Notes: a model not told the origin generated them from the sequence alone. A DNA stretch of 64,000 nucleotides from Streptomyces sp. CB01881 (GCF_002953255.1 NZ_CP026498.1:6956211-7020210), one strand, 5' to 3'; shown: positions 1-9,462, counted from the stretch's first letter. Program-made: numbers and translations.

Positions 1-2058
1 CCGCGCCGGGGCGTGCGGCCACTGCTCGGGGGCGGGAGCGTCACCCGCCGGAGCGGAGGAGGGAGCCGGGGACGGAGCGCCGGACGGCTCGGAGGACGCG
101 CCGGACGGCGTGCCGGAGGGCACGGCCGAAGGCGCGGCGGCGGGAACGGGCGGCTGCTCGACGGCGGGCCGGCCCCGGCGCCCGCGCCGCTCGGCCACCG
201 GCTCCTCGGCGGGCTGGTCGCCCGCCCGCCGCTCCGCTGCGGGCGCGGGGTCCTTGCCGCCGCCCGGCGCCGCCTCGGCGTCGTCCTCCGGGTGCCGCGC
301 GCTGGGCAGCTGCGGGATGCCCGGCAGGTCGGGCAGGACGGCGGAGTCGCTCTCCTTGGGCCGGTCCGAGCGCCCCTCGGCCGACGCGCGCTCGGCGGCG
401 GCCTTCGCGGCGGCCGGGTCCAGCGGCAGCTCGACGACGTAGGTGGTGCCGGCCTTGCCGGGCAGTTCGTGCGGCTGGAGCACGCCGCCGTGCCGCTCGA
501 CCACCGCGCGGGCGATCGGCAGGTGGACGGGGCTGCCGCCGCGGCCGGGGCCGCGGATCTCCACCCGGGCGACGTCGCCGCGCTGGGCGGCGGCGAGCAC
601 CACCATCGGCGCGTCGGCGCCGCCGGGCGGCAGCGCCGCGGTGCCGGGGGCGGCCAGGCCGGGGGAGGTGACGGTGGGCGGGGCGTCCAGCGAGAGTGCG
701 ACCCCGCTGACGTCGGCGACCAGGTGGGCGAGCGCCTGGGCGAGCCGCTGTTCGTCGGCGATCACCTCGACGGCGGCGGCGTGCACGGAGAACCGCACCC
801 GGCCGGCGCCGACCAGCTCGCCCGCGTGCTCGACGGCCTGCCGGACCACCTTGTCCAGGGCGACCGGGACGCGCTCGGGGGCCTTCTTCCCGCCCTTGCC
901 GTCGCCCTTGTCGTCACCTCTGCCGTCGTCGTCGCCGTCGCCGGGGCCGCCGGACGCGGAACCGGACCCCGATCCGGACTCGCCGGCCTCGGAGCGCTGG
1001 TGGGCGAGTACGCCGTCGATCAGCTTGCCGAACCGTCGGCACTCGTCGGCCAGCCGGCGCAGCGTCCAGTTGGCCTCCGGCCAGAGCTGGCCGGCCGGGT
1101 CGGCGGCGAGCGCGTCGATCCGCCGGTGCAGCGCGGTCAGCGCGCCGCCCAGCTCGCTCTCCAGGACGGCGGTGAGGTGCTCGTTGCGGGCGACGAGCGC
1201 CAGCTCGCGGCTGCGGTCGGTGAAGGTCATCACCGCGCCGACCAGCTGGTCGCCGTCCCGGACGGGGGCGGTGGTGAGGTCGACGGTGACGGGCCGGCCG
1301 TCCTTGCGCCAGAGCACGGTGCCGCGCACCCGGTGCTTGCGTCCGGAGGTGAGGGTGTCCAGCAGTGCGGACTCCTCCAGCGCCAGCGGGGTGCCGTCGG
1401 CCCGGGAGTGCTGGATCAGCGGGTGCAGCTCGCGCCCGCCCAGCTCGCTCGCCCGGTACTCGAGGATGTGCGCGGCGGCCGGGTTGACCAGCACGCAGCG
1501 GCCTTCGAGGTCCACGCCGAGCACGCCCTCGGCGGCGGCGCGCAGGATCATCTCGGTCTGCTTGTGCTGGCGCCGCAGCTCGGCCTCGACGCCGAGCCGG
1601 CTGGAGAGGTCGCGGACCAGCAGCAGGAGCAGGTCGCTGGCGGAGGGCCGGGAGCCGTCGCGGTACGGGTCGTAGGGGACGAGCGGCGAGAGCGCGTAGC
1701 CGCGGCCGTCGCCGGAGCGGGCACCGGACCCGTCGTCGGCGAAGTCGTTGCCGGAGACCTCGACCGGGAAGGTCGTGCCGTCGGTGCGGCGGGCGGTCAT
1801 CCGCACCGGGCGGTCGAGGGCGTCGTCCTCGCGCGGGGTCGGCCGCATCGAGCCGGGGATCCGGCTCGGGTCGAACTCCGGCAAGAGGTCGAGCACGCCC
1901 ATGCCGACCAGCGAGGTGCCGGGCGCCTGGAGCGCCTGGACGGCTGCGTTGTTGGCATCGACGACGGTGCCGTTGCTGTTCACCAGCAGCAACGCGTCGG
2001 GCAGGGCGTCGAGTATGGCGGCGAGGCGAGCAGCGCCTCGGATCGGCCTGCTGCTCAC
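1..2058 (-). CDS. PAS-domain sensor histidine kinase-like protein, 3' end cut by window edge
   Basis: Reads from a GTG (start MSSRPIRGAARLAAILDALP) through 686 codons to the left edge with no stop, so the C-terminus is missing. An N-terminal PAS fold has DALLLVNSNGTVVDANNAAV. A second PAS follows, with MILRAAAEGVLGVDLEGRC and RDGDQLVGAVMTFTDRSREL. After that come a helical segment and an ATPase-like region whose G-box-like stretch is IRGPGRGGSPVHLPIA. A canonical HExRxP phosphoacceptor motif is not visible, so autokinase activity is uncertain. The visible C-terminus is an Ala/Pro/Glu-rich tail. GGAG lies 9 bases before the GTG; an in-frame ATG 18 codons upstream is a weaker alternative. It is probably a cytoplasmic signalling protein, since no membrane helix is visible in the part seen. 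Confidence 0.85.
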   Translation of the reverse strand, partial: MSSRPIRGAARLAAILDALPDALLLVNSNGTVVDANNAAVQALQAPGTSLVGMGVLDLLPEFDPSRIPGSMRPTPREDDALDRPVRMTARRTDGTTFPVEVSGNDFADDGSGARSGDGRGYALSPLVPYDPYRDGSRPSASDLLLLLVRDLSSRLGVEAELRRQHKQTEMILRAAAEGVLGVDLEGRCVLVNPAAAHILEYRASELGGRELHPLIQHSRADGTPLALEESALLDTLTSGRKHRVRGTVLWRKDGRPVTVDLTTAPVRDGDQLVGAVMTFTDRSRELALVARNEHLTAVLESELGGALTALHRRIDALAADPAGQLWPEANWTLRRLADECRRFGKLIDGVLAHQRSEAGESGSGSGSASGGPGDGDDDGRGDDKGDGKGGKKAPERVPVALDKVVRQAVEHAGELVGAGRVRFSVHAAAVEVIADEQRLAQALAHLVADVSGVALSLDAPPTVTSPGLAAPGTAALPPGGADAPMVVLAAAQRGDVARVEIRGPGRGGSPVHLPIARAVVERHGGVLQPHELPGKAGTTYVVELPLDPAAAKAAAERASAEGRSDRPKESDSAVLPDLPGIPQLPSARHPEDDAEAAPGGGKDPAPAAERRAGDQPAEEPVAERRGRRGRPAVEQPPVPAAAPSAVPSGTPSGASSEPSGAPSPAPSSAPAGDAPAPEQWPHAPAR

Positions 2059-2234
2059 GTCGACAGGTCTCCTCGGCTCAGGGCAGCTCCTCCGGAGACC
2101 GCAGTATCTCATTCTTCTTTGCGGTGGGGACGACCCGCCTAGTAACGTTGGCGGTGGTTGGTGCCGAGCCCTTGGGTTGTGGCATCATCTCAGGCACACG
2201 GAGCGGGTCCGCCACGCGGGCACGGTTCATGTGG

Positions 2235-2328
2235 GGAGGCTTCGCCTAGTCCGGTCTATGGCGCCGCACTGCTAATGCGGTTTGGGTCTTAAAGCCCATC
2301 GAGGGTTCAAATCCCTCAGCCTCCGCCA
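2235..2328 (+). tRNA. tRNA-Ser(GCU)
   Basis: The acceptor arms GGAGGCT and AGCCTCC pair, followed by a G discriminator and an encoded CCA. The anticodon stem CCGCA/TGCGG (2264-2280) presents GCT at 2271-2273, and there is the long variable arm of class II serine tRNAs. It reads AGC/AGU codons. Confidence 0.97.
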
Positions 2329-2334
2329 GCCGGG

Positions 2335-2364
2335 AGCCCCGCCGACGATCACGTCGGCGGGGCT
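2335..2364 (+). terminator. Rho-independent-type terminator after tRNA-Ser
   Basis: A perfect 13-bp stem (AGCCCCGCCGACG with CGTCGGCGGGGCT) around an ATCA loop starts 7 bases after the tRNA CCA and is followed by TTCC. Confidence 0.85.
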
Positions 2365-2600
2365 TTCCGCATTTCCGGGCGGGATCCGGCCGACAGGTCC
2401 GGCAGGTCCGACGCCGCCGACACCTCCGATACCTCCGGCAGGTCCGGCAGGTCCGGTCGGTGGTCCGGGCGTGCGCGCGGGGGGTGGCCGTCGCGGCGGG
2501 AGCAGGTGTCCGGGGTGCCCGGATCAATCGATTTCGCCCCACGTCGCAGGTCATGTAATGTTGTCCCCGCACCGCCCCGGTGGCACGTTCACCAGGGCGA

Positions 2601-2676
2601 GCGCTCATAGCTCAACGGATAGAGCACTTGACTACGGATCAAGAGGTTGCAGGTTCGAATCCTGCTGAGCGCACCA
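2601..2676 (+). tRNA. tRNA-Arg(ACG), copy 1
   Basis: Acceptor GCGCTCA/TGAGCGC, A discriminator, encoded CCA. The anticodon stem CTTGA/TCAAG encloses CTACGGA, giving anticodon ACG. It needs A34-to-inosine editing to read CGU/CGC/CGA, the reaction of the TadA enzyme encoded at 26562-27101 in this window. Confidence 0.97.
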
Positions 2677-2707
2677 AACCCCGCAAGACCGGGTCCGCCC
2701 GGTACTT

Positions 2708-2783
2708 GCGCTCATAGCTCAACGGATAGAGCACTTGACTACGGATCAAGAGGTTGCAGGTTCGAATCCTGCTGAGCGCACCA
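2708..2783 (+). tRNA. tRNA-Arg(ACG), copy 2
   Basis: Identical over all 76 bases to the copy at 2601-2676, with 31 bases between them. The identity suggests a recent tandem duplication or gene conversion. No terminator separates the two, so they are probably co-transcribed. Confidence 0.97.
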
Positions 2784-2785
2784 GC

Positions 2786-2818
2786 GAGAAGCCCCCGGCC
2801 ACCGGCCGGGGGCTTCTC
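2786..2818 (+). terminator. Terminator after the tRNA-Arg pair
   Basis: A perfect 15-bp stem (GAGAAGCCCCCGGCC with its complement) around an ACC loop starts 2 bases after the second CCA and is followed by CGTTTCC. Confidence 0.85.
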
Positions 2819-2889
2819 CGTTTCCCGGGGAACCAGTCGGAGGAGGTCAGCGGCCGGGTCCGGTTGAAGGTCGCCGGCACCGGGCCGTG

Positions 2890-3512
2890 CCGGATCGGAT
2901 CGGACCGGGGCCGGGGCCGCCGGTAGCGCCCGGAGCCGGTCGTTCCGGGCGAGCAGCCGCCCGACGACGCCCAGGTCGTACTGCTCGGTGTCCGAGCGGG
3001 CGGCGAGCACCACGGTGACGCCGCGGGGAGAGCGTTCGGCGGTGAGCTGCTCCAGCAGTGCCAGGGCCCTGCCCCCAGCCGGTGCCGCCCGCGACGCCCG
3101 CCACCGCCGGCAGCGGCCGGGACGAGCCCGGGTCGAGCACGGCGTCACCGTGTAGGCCTCGGTCCACGCCTTCTCGGTCTCCGTGGTCCAGGCGTCCCCG
3201 GCGAAGTGGGCGGCGTGGCCGGCGGGCTCGCGCCGAGGGCGGGGAAGTGGCCCGTCAGCGCCCCGTGCCCGGCGTGCCGGGTGCCGAGGTCGCGCAGGAT
3301 GCCGACCGGCGTGTCGGTGCCCTCCAGGGGGTGACCGGCGCGCCGAGGGCGGCCCGGAGCCGGTCCTGCTGCTCGTCCAGGTGCTCGGCTAAGAGGTCGC
3401 GGACGCCGGGATCGTGCTCGAACGGGTGCTGGTGGAAGTAGCCGGTGGTGGCGGGGCCGTGGGGTTCGACGGCCGCGAAACTGCTCTTGATGAGAACGGG
3501 GTCGATAGTCAC
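2890..3512 (-). pseudogene. Flavohemoglobin pseudogene (globin plus reductase remnants)
   Basis: From a GTG at 3512 the minus strand reads a globin N-terminus (IDPVLIKSSFAAVEPHG, then FHQHPFEHDPGVRDLLAEHL). The globin homology then jumps frame to VGILRDLGTRHAGHGALTGH and again to HFAGDAWTTETEKAWTEAYT. After a large deletion removing the FAD-binding part, a third frame carries LALLEQLTAERSPRGVTVVL and AARSDTEQYDLGVVGRLLA, which resemble the NAD-binding end of actinobacterial flavohemoproteins. No single frame spans these pieces, so the gene is dead. The intact enzyme would detoxify nitric oxide. Borders are approximate. Confidence 0.75.
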
Positions 3513-3853
3513 GGGCCCCGACGCTGGTGAGCGGTCGGCCAATTCGAACAGATCCGCCGGATGAGTGGTCAGGTGCCGGACAGTGGCGTCCGGCCGGAAT
3601 CGCCGGGGTTCACGGGGATTCGTCGGGATTTCCCTCGATGCACCGCCTAATGGATGAAATACATCCCTTTCAGGTACATGCTGTCCTGCCGGTCGGATAA
3701 CCGCCAATCGGGTGGGAAGCGGCCATGAGTGCAGGTGTCGCAGTATGACCGGCCCGGGATCGTGATTCCGTTTTGTCGCATCTTGTGCCCAGACTGCGGA
3801 GCCCCTGGTGACTGGCCACCGGCCCCTGGCAGCCGACACCGGAGGAGAGCCGG
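3513..3853. promoter_or_regulatory. Intergenic region with an NsrR-box-like palindrome
   Basis: 341 bases between the flavohemoglobin wreck and the surface-protein gene, with no gene seen. It holds the inverted repeat GGATG-AAATA-CATCC at 3652-3666. Read on the minus strand this contains GATGTATTT, like half of the published NsrR box in other bacteria. That would fit the lost NO-responsive gene next door, but the assignment is inference. Confidence 0.35.
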
Positions 3854-6800
3854 ATGAGCCGACGGATTCCCCGCGACGCCGCCCTGTCCGCACCGGCCCC
3901 GCACCGGTGCGGCGCCCGGACGGGAGGGGTGCGGCGACTCCGGCTGGCGGCGGCCGGAGCGTCGGCGGCACTGGCGGCCGGCCTGCTGATCGGCTGGAAT
4001 CCGCCGCACTCCGCGGCCCAGCAGTCACCTGACGCCTGGTCGGGTGACCATTGGGCGGTCCTGCCCTCCGGTCTCGCCGTCCAGCTCGATTTCTCCGCCG
4101 CTCCCGGAGTGGCCGTCGCCGCCGAACCGGGTGAATTGGCCGACCGCGCCGGAGGCGGCCGGGCGGCCGCCCTCTATACCGACGGAGTTCGGCCCGGAGA
4201 TCCCGCGCAGACCTTCCGGATCGCGGAGGACCGTCCGCAGGCGGACGGTTCCTGGCGAACCGTCGGAACGCTTCAGATCGGCTTCTCCCGGCCGGTCCGG
4301 AATCCCCGGCTGCATCTCAGCGGACTCGCCGGAATCGCCGCCGGGAAAGACGGCGCCACCGGCACCGCGGCCCGGCTGACCCTCACCGGCGGCTCGCCGG
4401 CCGCCCCGACCCTGGTCAACCGGACCGACTTCCCCGGCTGGACGGTCGACGGGAACACCCTCGCCCCCGCCGGGGCGGACGGCGGCGCCGACCCCTCGAA
4501 CGGTTCGGCCGCCGAAGGCAGCCTGGAGCTGGCCGGCACCTTCCGCACCGCCGTCTTCCGCGTCGAGCAGCGCTCCACCGCCCGGGACGGCTCCACCACC
4601 GCGCCGCAGCCGCTCGTCGTGGCGGCCACCGTCACCCTGGACGAGGGCGTCGGCACCGCCCCCCCAGGGCTACGGGAACGCCTCCCACCTGCTCTCCGAC
4701 CTCTTCCTCGGCGCGGACGCCACGGCCCCGGCCCGGCTCGCCCGTGGGCCCGCCACCACCTCGCGGGGCCAGACCGACGAGCCGCTCGTCCAACTCGACC
4801 ACGGAGCCGCGCGGCGCAGCGTCTGGTCGAACCCGGCCCCGCCGCAGCTCCAGCCCGGGCGCGGCGAGTACCAGGGCGCCGACCCGGCCGTCAGCTACCC
4901 GGCGGAGGCGGCGATCGGCCACTACTACCGGCTCGTCGTACCGGTCGCGGTGGGCGGCGCGCCCGCCATCCTGGCCGGCTGGGTCGACTTCGACCGCAAC
5001 GGGCGCTTCGACCCCGCCGAGCGGGTGCAGGCCGAGATCCCGGCGGGCGCCGACACCGCCACCCTGGGGTGGACCGTCCCCGCCGGCGCCGCATCCGGGG
5101 AGACCTGGGCCCGGTTGCGGATCGGCCGGGACGCGACCCAGCTGGTGCCGGCCGGCGGCTTCGCCGATTCCGGGGAGGTCTCCGACCAGCGGATCCGGCT
5201 GACTGTCGGCGCCGCCCGGCCCGAGATCGCGATCCCGGTCGACGGCAGCGTGGTCTCCGACGCCCGTCCGCAGGTGCGTGGCGAGGGCGCCGTGACCGGT
5301 GCGACAGTGGAGGTCCGGGACGGTGACGCGGTGCTCTGCAAGGCCCGGGTCGAACGGGGCGGCGACTGGTCCTGCCGGCCGGGCAGCCCGCTCGGTGCGG
5401 GGGCGCACAGCCTGACTCCGGTCGAGACGACCAGCGGCGGTGTGGTGCTGCGCGGCGAGCCGGTCCGGATCACCGTGAAGACCGCGCCGCCCACCGCCCC
5501 CGTGCTCAGCCTCCCCGAGTACACCAACGACCCGGGCCTCCAGCTGACCGGCACCGGGGAGCCGGGCAGCACCGTCTCGGTGGCCGACCAGCCGGCCGGG
5601 GTCCGTGACGACGCCGCCGCCGAGCTGTGCAGCACGGCGGTCCGGTCGGACGGCGGCTGGGCCTGCCTGCCGGTCGAGAACCTGGCGGACGGGCGGTACC
5701 AGCTCACCCCGACCGCCGTCGACGCCGCCGGGAACCGGAGCCCGGGCCGGTCCGCCGCCCTGGTCGTCGACACCGTCCCGCCGGACCGTCCGGTGCTGAC
5801 CGCGCCGGCCGCCGGCGAGACCGTCCGGGCCGCCAGACCGAAGTTCGCCGGGCGGGCGGAGCCGGGCGCCAAGGTGACCGTCACCGCCCGGTCGGGCGGT
5901 GCGGCCTCGGCCGAGCGGATCGTCGCCTGCGGGGCCACCGCCGCCGCGGACGGCGGCTGGAGCTGCACGGCCGGCCGGGACCTGGCGGACGGCGATCAGT
6001 GGCTGGTCGTCACGGCGACCGACCTGGCGGGCAACGGGACGGCGGCCGACGCGGTCACCGTCAGGGTCGCGGGGGTCGGGGCGCCGGCAGCCCCGGCGGC
6101 CCCGACTTCGGTGGCCCCGAGCCCGGTGGCCCCGACTTCGGAGGCTTCGGCGGCGGTGCCTGTGGTGACCGGCGCTCCGGTGGTGCCTGGTGTTCCGTCA
6201 CCTGCCGCGCCGTCACCGGTGGGGCCGGGCTCTCCGGCGCCTTCGCCGGGGACGCCTTCGCCGACCGCGCCTTCGCCGGGGACGCCTGCGCCGACGGCTC
6301 CCGCGTCGCCCGTTCCCTCGCCCTCTGCGTCCCTGACCCCGGCGGCCGCGCCGTCGGCGTCCCCGGTGCCCGTGCCGACGGTGTCGCCCACGACGCCGGT
6401 CCCGCCGACTCCGCCGGTCCCGCCGACTCCGCCGGTCCCCGGCCCCGAAGCTGCGCTGGAACCCGTCCTGCCCGGCCTGCTGCCGATCGTCGTCCCTGCG
6501 GTCGCCGACCCGGCCGGCCGGCCGGTGGTGCCCGTGGCCACGGCCACCACCTCGGTCGGCGTAAAGCCGGGCCAGATTTTGAGCCAGAGCCCGAGCGTGA
6601 ACCCGAGCCCGAGCGTGAGCCCGAGCCCGAGCGTGAGCCCGAGCCCTGACGTGAGCCCGAGCCCGTCCCTCTCCGTTTCCCCGGGCTCCCCGTCCGTGTC
6701 GTCCGCGCCCTCGTCGTCCCCGTCCACCAGGGCGGCCGTTGCCCCGGCGGGAGTCCCTGGTGCGGCGCAGGCGGTGCCCGCCGGGCGGGTGTCCGCCGAG

Positions 6801-6995
6801 CCCGCCCGGGCGCTGGCCGCACCGCCGGCCGGGCAATCCGTCGAGGCCGGGACCGCGGCGTCGCAGGTGGCGGTCGCCCGGTCGCGGCCGGATGGCTGGC
6901 GCGCCGGCCTCGCCGGTGTCCTGCTGCTGCTCACCGGGGTCGGGCTGATCACCCGCAGGGTCTTCGCCCGTGGCCCCGGCGCGCGGCGACGCTGA
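3854..6995 (+). CDS. Large cell-surface protein with GEVED-like and Ig-like domains; one frameshift at 4659-4665
   Basis: Starts at ATG 3854 behind GGAGGAG. A signal peptide (hydrophobic LAAAGASAALAAGLLIGW, then cleavage near SAAQQ) is followed by about 240 residues of beta-rich secreted sequence. The frame is then lost in a run of seven C at 4659-4665. Removing one C restores a single frame of about 1046 residues. Downstream are a GEVED/CshA-type domain (LAGWVDFDRNGRFDPAERVQ), three bacterial Ig-like repeats each with a DGGWxC motif, a long Pro/Ser/Thr stalk, a C-terminal membrane helix (LAGVLLLLTGVGLITRR) and a basic tail. There is no LPXTG signal. It is probably an envelope-anchored adhesin-like protein. 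The C7 tract may be a sequencing error, a real mutation or a slippage switch. Confidence 0.8.
6593..6664 (+). repeat. Four 18-bp tandem repeats encoding the Ser/Pro stalk
   Basis: The unit GAGCGTGAGCCCGAGCCC occurs four times with few changes (starts 6593, 6611, 6629, 6647) and encodes SVSPSP-type hexapeptides in the wall-spanning stalk of the surface protein. Copy number could vary between strains. Confidence 0.85.
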
Positions 6996-7077
6996 ACCAT
7001 TCAGACCATTCGCTCATGCTGCCTGCGCGTCAGGTCGGCTTCGGATGATTCGTCAGTAAATGTCGACACGCTCTATC

Positions 7078-7094
7078 TCAAATGTCGCATTTGA
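7078..7094. promoter_or_regulatory. 17-bp perfect palindrome upstream of the SPFH gene
   Basis: TCAAATG-TCG-CATTTGA lies about 87 bases before the SPFH start in an AT-richer patch. It could be an operator for the SPFH/NlpC pair. No regulator is identified. Confidence 0.4.
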
Positions 7095-7180
7095 TGACGT
7101 ATGAACTTAGCCTGACTCTGGCACTGCCCGTCAGATCCGGGCCGCCCGTTGCGCGACACACCGAACCCGAGGATCCGTGC

Positions 7181-8476
7181 ATGGACGTCACCCGCGATTC
7201 TTCGCAGCGACCCGACAGCCTGCCCAAGGCGCCACCGCTGGCCCTGCCGGAACGTTCCGCCTCCGGCTCCAGTCCACTGGTCAGGACGGTGGCAAGGGTG
7301 TCGGCCACCCGAACTGCGGCCGCCCCGGCGCCCAAGACCGCCAAGCCGGCGGACTACGGCCCGGCCACCACCCCGTTGGCGGTGGTCCCCGGTCCGGTGA
7401 TCACGCCCGCCGACTTGCGGGACCCGCTGGAGACGGGCCCGGAGACCGTGGAGATCCCGGAGGCCACCCCGGCCGGCGCGGTCGCCGCCGCCACCTCCCG
7501 CCGCCCCCCGCGCGCCGACCAGTCGCTGCGCGAGCACGGCGCCACCGCGCTGCCCGGCTGGATCGCCCTGCTGGCGGTGCTGGCCGGCCTGGCGGCCGTC
7601 GTACTGGTGCTGCTGCACGCGGGCGTCATCCCGCACTGGGACGCGCTGCCCGACCTGCGCGGCGCCGTCGCCCTGGACGGCGGCCGGGCCGAGGTGGACG
7701 CCAGGTCGATCGCCGCCGTCACCGCGGCCGGCCTGCTGGTCGTCTTCTCGCTGGCCGGGCTGCTGGCCAACGCGGGTGGTGAGACCCGGGTGCTCAGCCG
7801 CTGGGGCCGCTACCGCGGCACCGTCCGGCGGACCGGCCTGGTCTGGGTCAACCCGCTGCTCCGCCGTCGCCGGGTCGACGTCCGGCTGCGGCACTGGCGC
7901 AGCGAGCCGGTCAAGGTGGTGGACCGGACGGGAACGCCGATCGTCGTCCGGCTGCTGATCGTGTGGCGGGTCAAGGACACCGCCCGGGCGCTGCTGGCGA
8001 TCGAGGACCACGAGGGCTACCTGCGCGAGCAGGTGCAGGCGGTGCTGACCCGGACCGCGTCCACGCTGCCGTGCGACAGCAACGCGGCGCCCGGCCCGGC
8101 GCTGCGGGACGGCCAGTGGTTCGCCGACGAGATGACCCGGGCGCTGGCCGCCGAGGCCGCCCCGGCCGGCCTGGAGGTGTACTCGGTGCAGTCGCTGGCG
8201 CTGGACTACGCGCCCGAGGTGGCCGAGTCGATGCGCCGCCGCCGGCTGGCCGATCTGGACGCCGACCTGCGCACGGTGCTGGTGGACGATGCGGTGGAGG
8301 CGGCGGCGCTCGCCGTCCGCCGGCTGGAGCGCGCCACCGCGCACGAACTGGACGAGGCCGCCCGCAGTGCGCTGATGGAGCAGTTGCTGGTCGCCTTCGT
8401 CGCCCCGGCCGGAGTGGCCGCCTCGGTACCGTCCCCGGCCGCCCGGGCCGGGCGGAAGGAAGGACGACCGGCATGA
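7181..8476 (+). CDS. SPFH (band 7) domain membrane protein
   Basis: The start MDVTRDSSQ is chosen over an in-frame upstream ATG because CGAGGA sits 9 bases before it. The 431-residue protein has a disordered, Pro/Ala-rich N-terminus of about 120 residues. Two membrane segments follow (LPGWIALLAVLAGLAAVVLV, and AAVTAAGLLVVFSLAGLLA). Next is a stomatin/prohibitin-type SPFH domain (WVNPLLRRRRVDVRLRHW, then VIVWRV-like LLIVWRVKDTARALLAIED). The C-terminus is a charged helical coiled region. SPFH proteins scaffold membrane microdomains. The stop overlaps the next gene's ATG by 4 bases, so this and the NlpC/P60 gene form a coupled operon, linking the scaffold to cell-wall hydrolysis. Confidence 0.9.
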   Translation: MDVTRDSSQRPDSLPKAPPLALPERSASGSSPLVRTVARVSATRTAAAPAPKTAKPADYGPATTPLAVVPGPVITPADLRDPLETGPETVEIPEATPAGAVAAATSRRPPRADQSLREHGATALPGWIALLAVLAGLAAVVLVLLHAGVIPHWDALPDLRGAVALDGGRAEVDARSIAAVTAAGLLVVFSLAGLLANAGGETRVLSRWGRYRGTVRRTGLVWVNPLLRRRRVDVRLRHWRSEPVKVVDRTGTPIVVRLLIVWRVKDTARALLAIEDHEGYLREQVQAVLTRTASTLPCDSNAAPGPALRDGQWFADEMTRALAAEAAPAGLEVYSVQSLALDYAPEVAESMRRRRLADLDADLRTVLVDDAVEAAALAVRRLERATAHELDEAARSALMEQLLVAFVAPAGVAASVPSPAARAGRKEGRPA

Positions 8477-9423
8477 GGATAGCCACCGGCACGGAAGCCG
8501 ACTTCGGGACGGACTTCGCCCCGGTGTCCGGCGCGAAGGCCGACGCCGGGCTCGAAGCCCGGCTCGATGCCGAGTTCGACGCGGACTTCGACGCGGACTT
8601 CGACGCCGCGCTCGATACCGACTTCGGTGCGGAGTTCGCCGGCTTCGACGCCGACGCCGCGCTGATCGACTTCGAGGAGAGCCTCGGCAGCGTTCCCGCG
8701 ATAGCGGGCTGCGCCTGCCCGAACTGCGTGCTCCGGCCGCGGTTCGCCCGCCCGGCGGTGGCCGGGGTGTCCGGTGGCGGACGAATACACCGCGCCGTGC
8801 GAAGTACCTGCCTGGCCACCACCGTGCTGGCCGGTGCCGGCGTGGTCGGCCTGACGGCCGGGGCCGGGTCCGCACACGCCGCGGCCGGGAAGCAGGGCTG
8901 GGACGGTTCGAAGTACTGGTTCAAGAACGGCAGCGGCGAGTGGCGGTACACCAGCCACTACGACGTCTACCTGAACCGCACCGGCCAGTCCGGCGGCGGT
9001 TCGGCCCCCGCGCCCGACCGGCCCGCGAGCCGGCCGGACCCGGACGACGCGCCGGACTCCGGCAGCGTCGAGGCGGCGATCGACTACGCACTCGCCCAGC
9101 TCGGCAAGCCGTACGTCTGGGGCGGCAACGGCCCGTCCGGCTACGACTGCTCGGGGCTGGTCCAGCAGGCGTACCGGCGCAGCGGGATCAGCCTGCCGCG
9201 GGTGGCCGACGACCAGTACGCGGCCACCACCCCGATCGGCGCGGGGCAGCTGCGCCGCGGTGACCTGCTGTTCTGGTCGGACTCCGGCCGCGCCTCCGGC
9301 ATCCACCACGTGGGGATCTACCTGGGCGGCGGCAAGTTCGTCGAGGCGCCCCGGCCGGGCAAGGCGGTACGGGTCTCCACCATCAGCAGCGGCTTCTACC
9401 CGACGCACTTCGGCCGACCCTAG
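8473..9423 (+). CDS. NlpC/P60 cell-wall endopeptidase with an acidic N-terminal extension
   Basis: 316 residues. The C-terminal NlpC/P60 domain has the catalytic Cys in GYDCSGLVQQAYRRSG, the His in SGIHHVGIYLGG, and a final conserved segment. Such enzymes cut gamma-D-Glu to diaminopimelate linkages in peptidoglycan. Unusually, about 105 residues come before the export signal: Asp/Phe-rich repeats (DAEFDADFDADFDAALDTDF), then a CACPNC cysteine cluster. Only then comes a hydrophobic segment (CLATTVLAGAGVVGLTAGAG) ending in SAHAAAG. Either the true start lies at a later, unmarked codon, or the protein has a cytoplasmic acidic tail and works as a signal-anchored enzyme. ATGA overlap with the SPFH gene supports the early start. 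Confidence 0.88.
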   Translation: MRIATGTEADFGTDFAPVSGAKADAGLEARLDAEFDADFDADFDAALDTDFGAEFAGFDADAALIDFEESLGSVPAIAGCACPNCVLRPRFARPAVAGVSGGGRIHRAVRSTCLATTVLAGAGVVGLTAGAGSAHAAAGKQGWDGSKYWFKNGSGEWRYTSHYDVYLNRTGQSGGGSAPAPDRPASRPDPDDAPDSGSVEAAIDYALAQLGKPYVWGGNGPSGYDCSGLVQQAYRRSGISLPRVADDQYAATTPIGAGQLRRGDLLFWSDSGRASGIHHVGIYLGGGKFVEAPRPGKAVRVSTISSGFYPTHFGRP

Positions 9424-9462
9424 CACCGGGCCCCTGGTGTAGGTTCCCGCTAGACCTGTCAC

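Noticed and set aside
13-2142. Long plus-strand open frames over the first 2.1 kb
   Set aside because: They are Gly/Arg-rich GC shadows; the minus strand has clear PAS domains.
2639-3148. 169-residue minus-strand frame over the tRNA-Arg genes
   Set aside because: It reads through the antisense of two tRNAs; only the flavohemoglobin-like part is meaningful.
3255-4028. 257-residue minus-strand frame
   Set aside because: Only its last half has globin similarity; the rest is non-coding and it crosses the surface-protein start. It is treated as part of the flavohemoglobin pseudogene.
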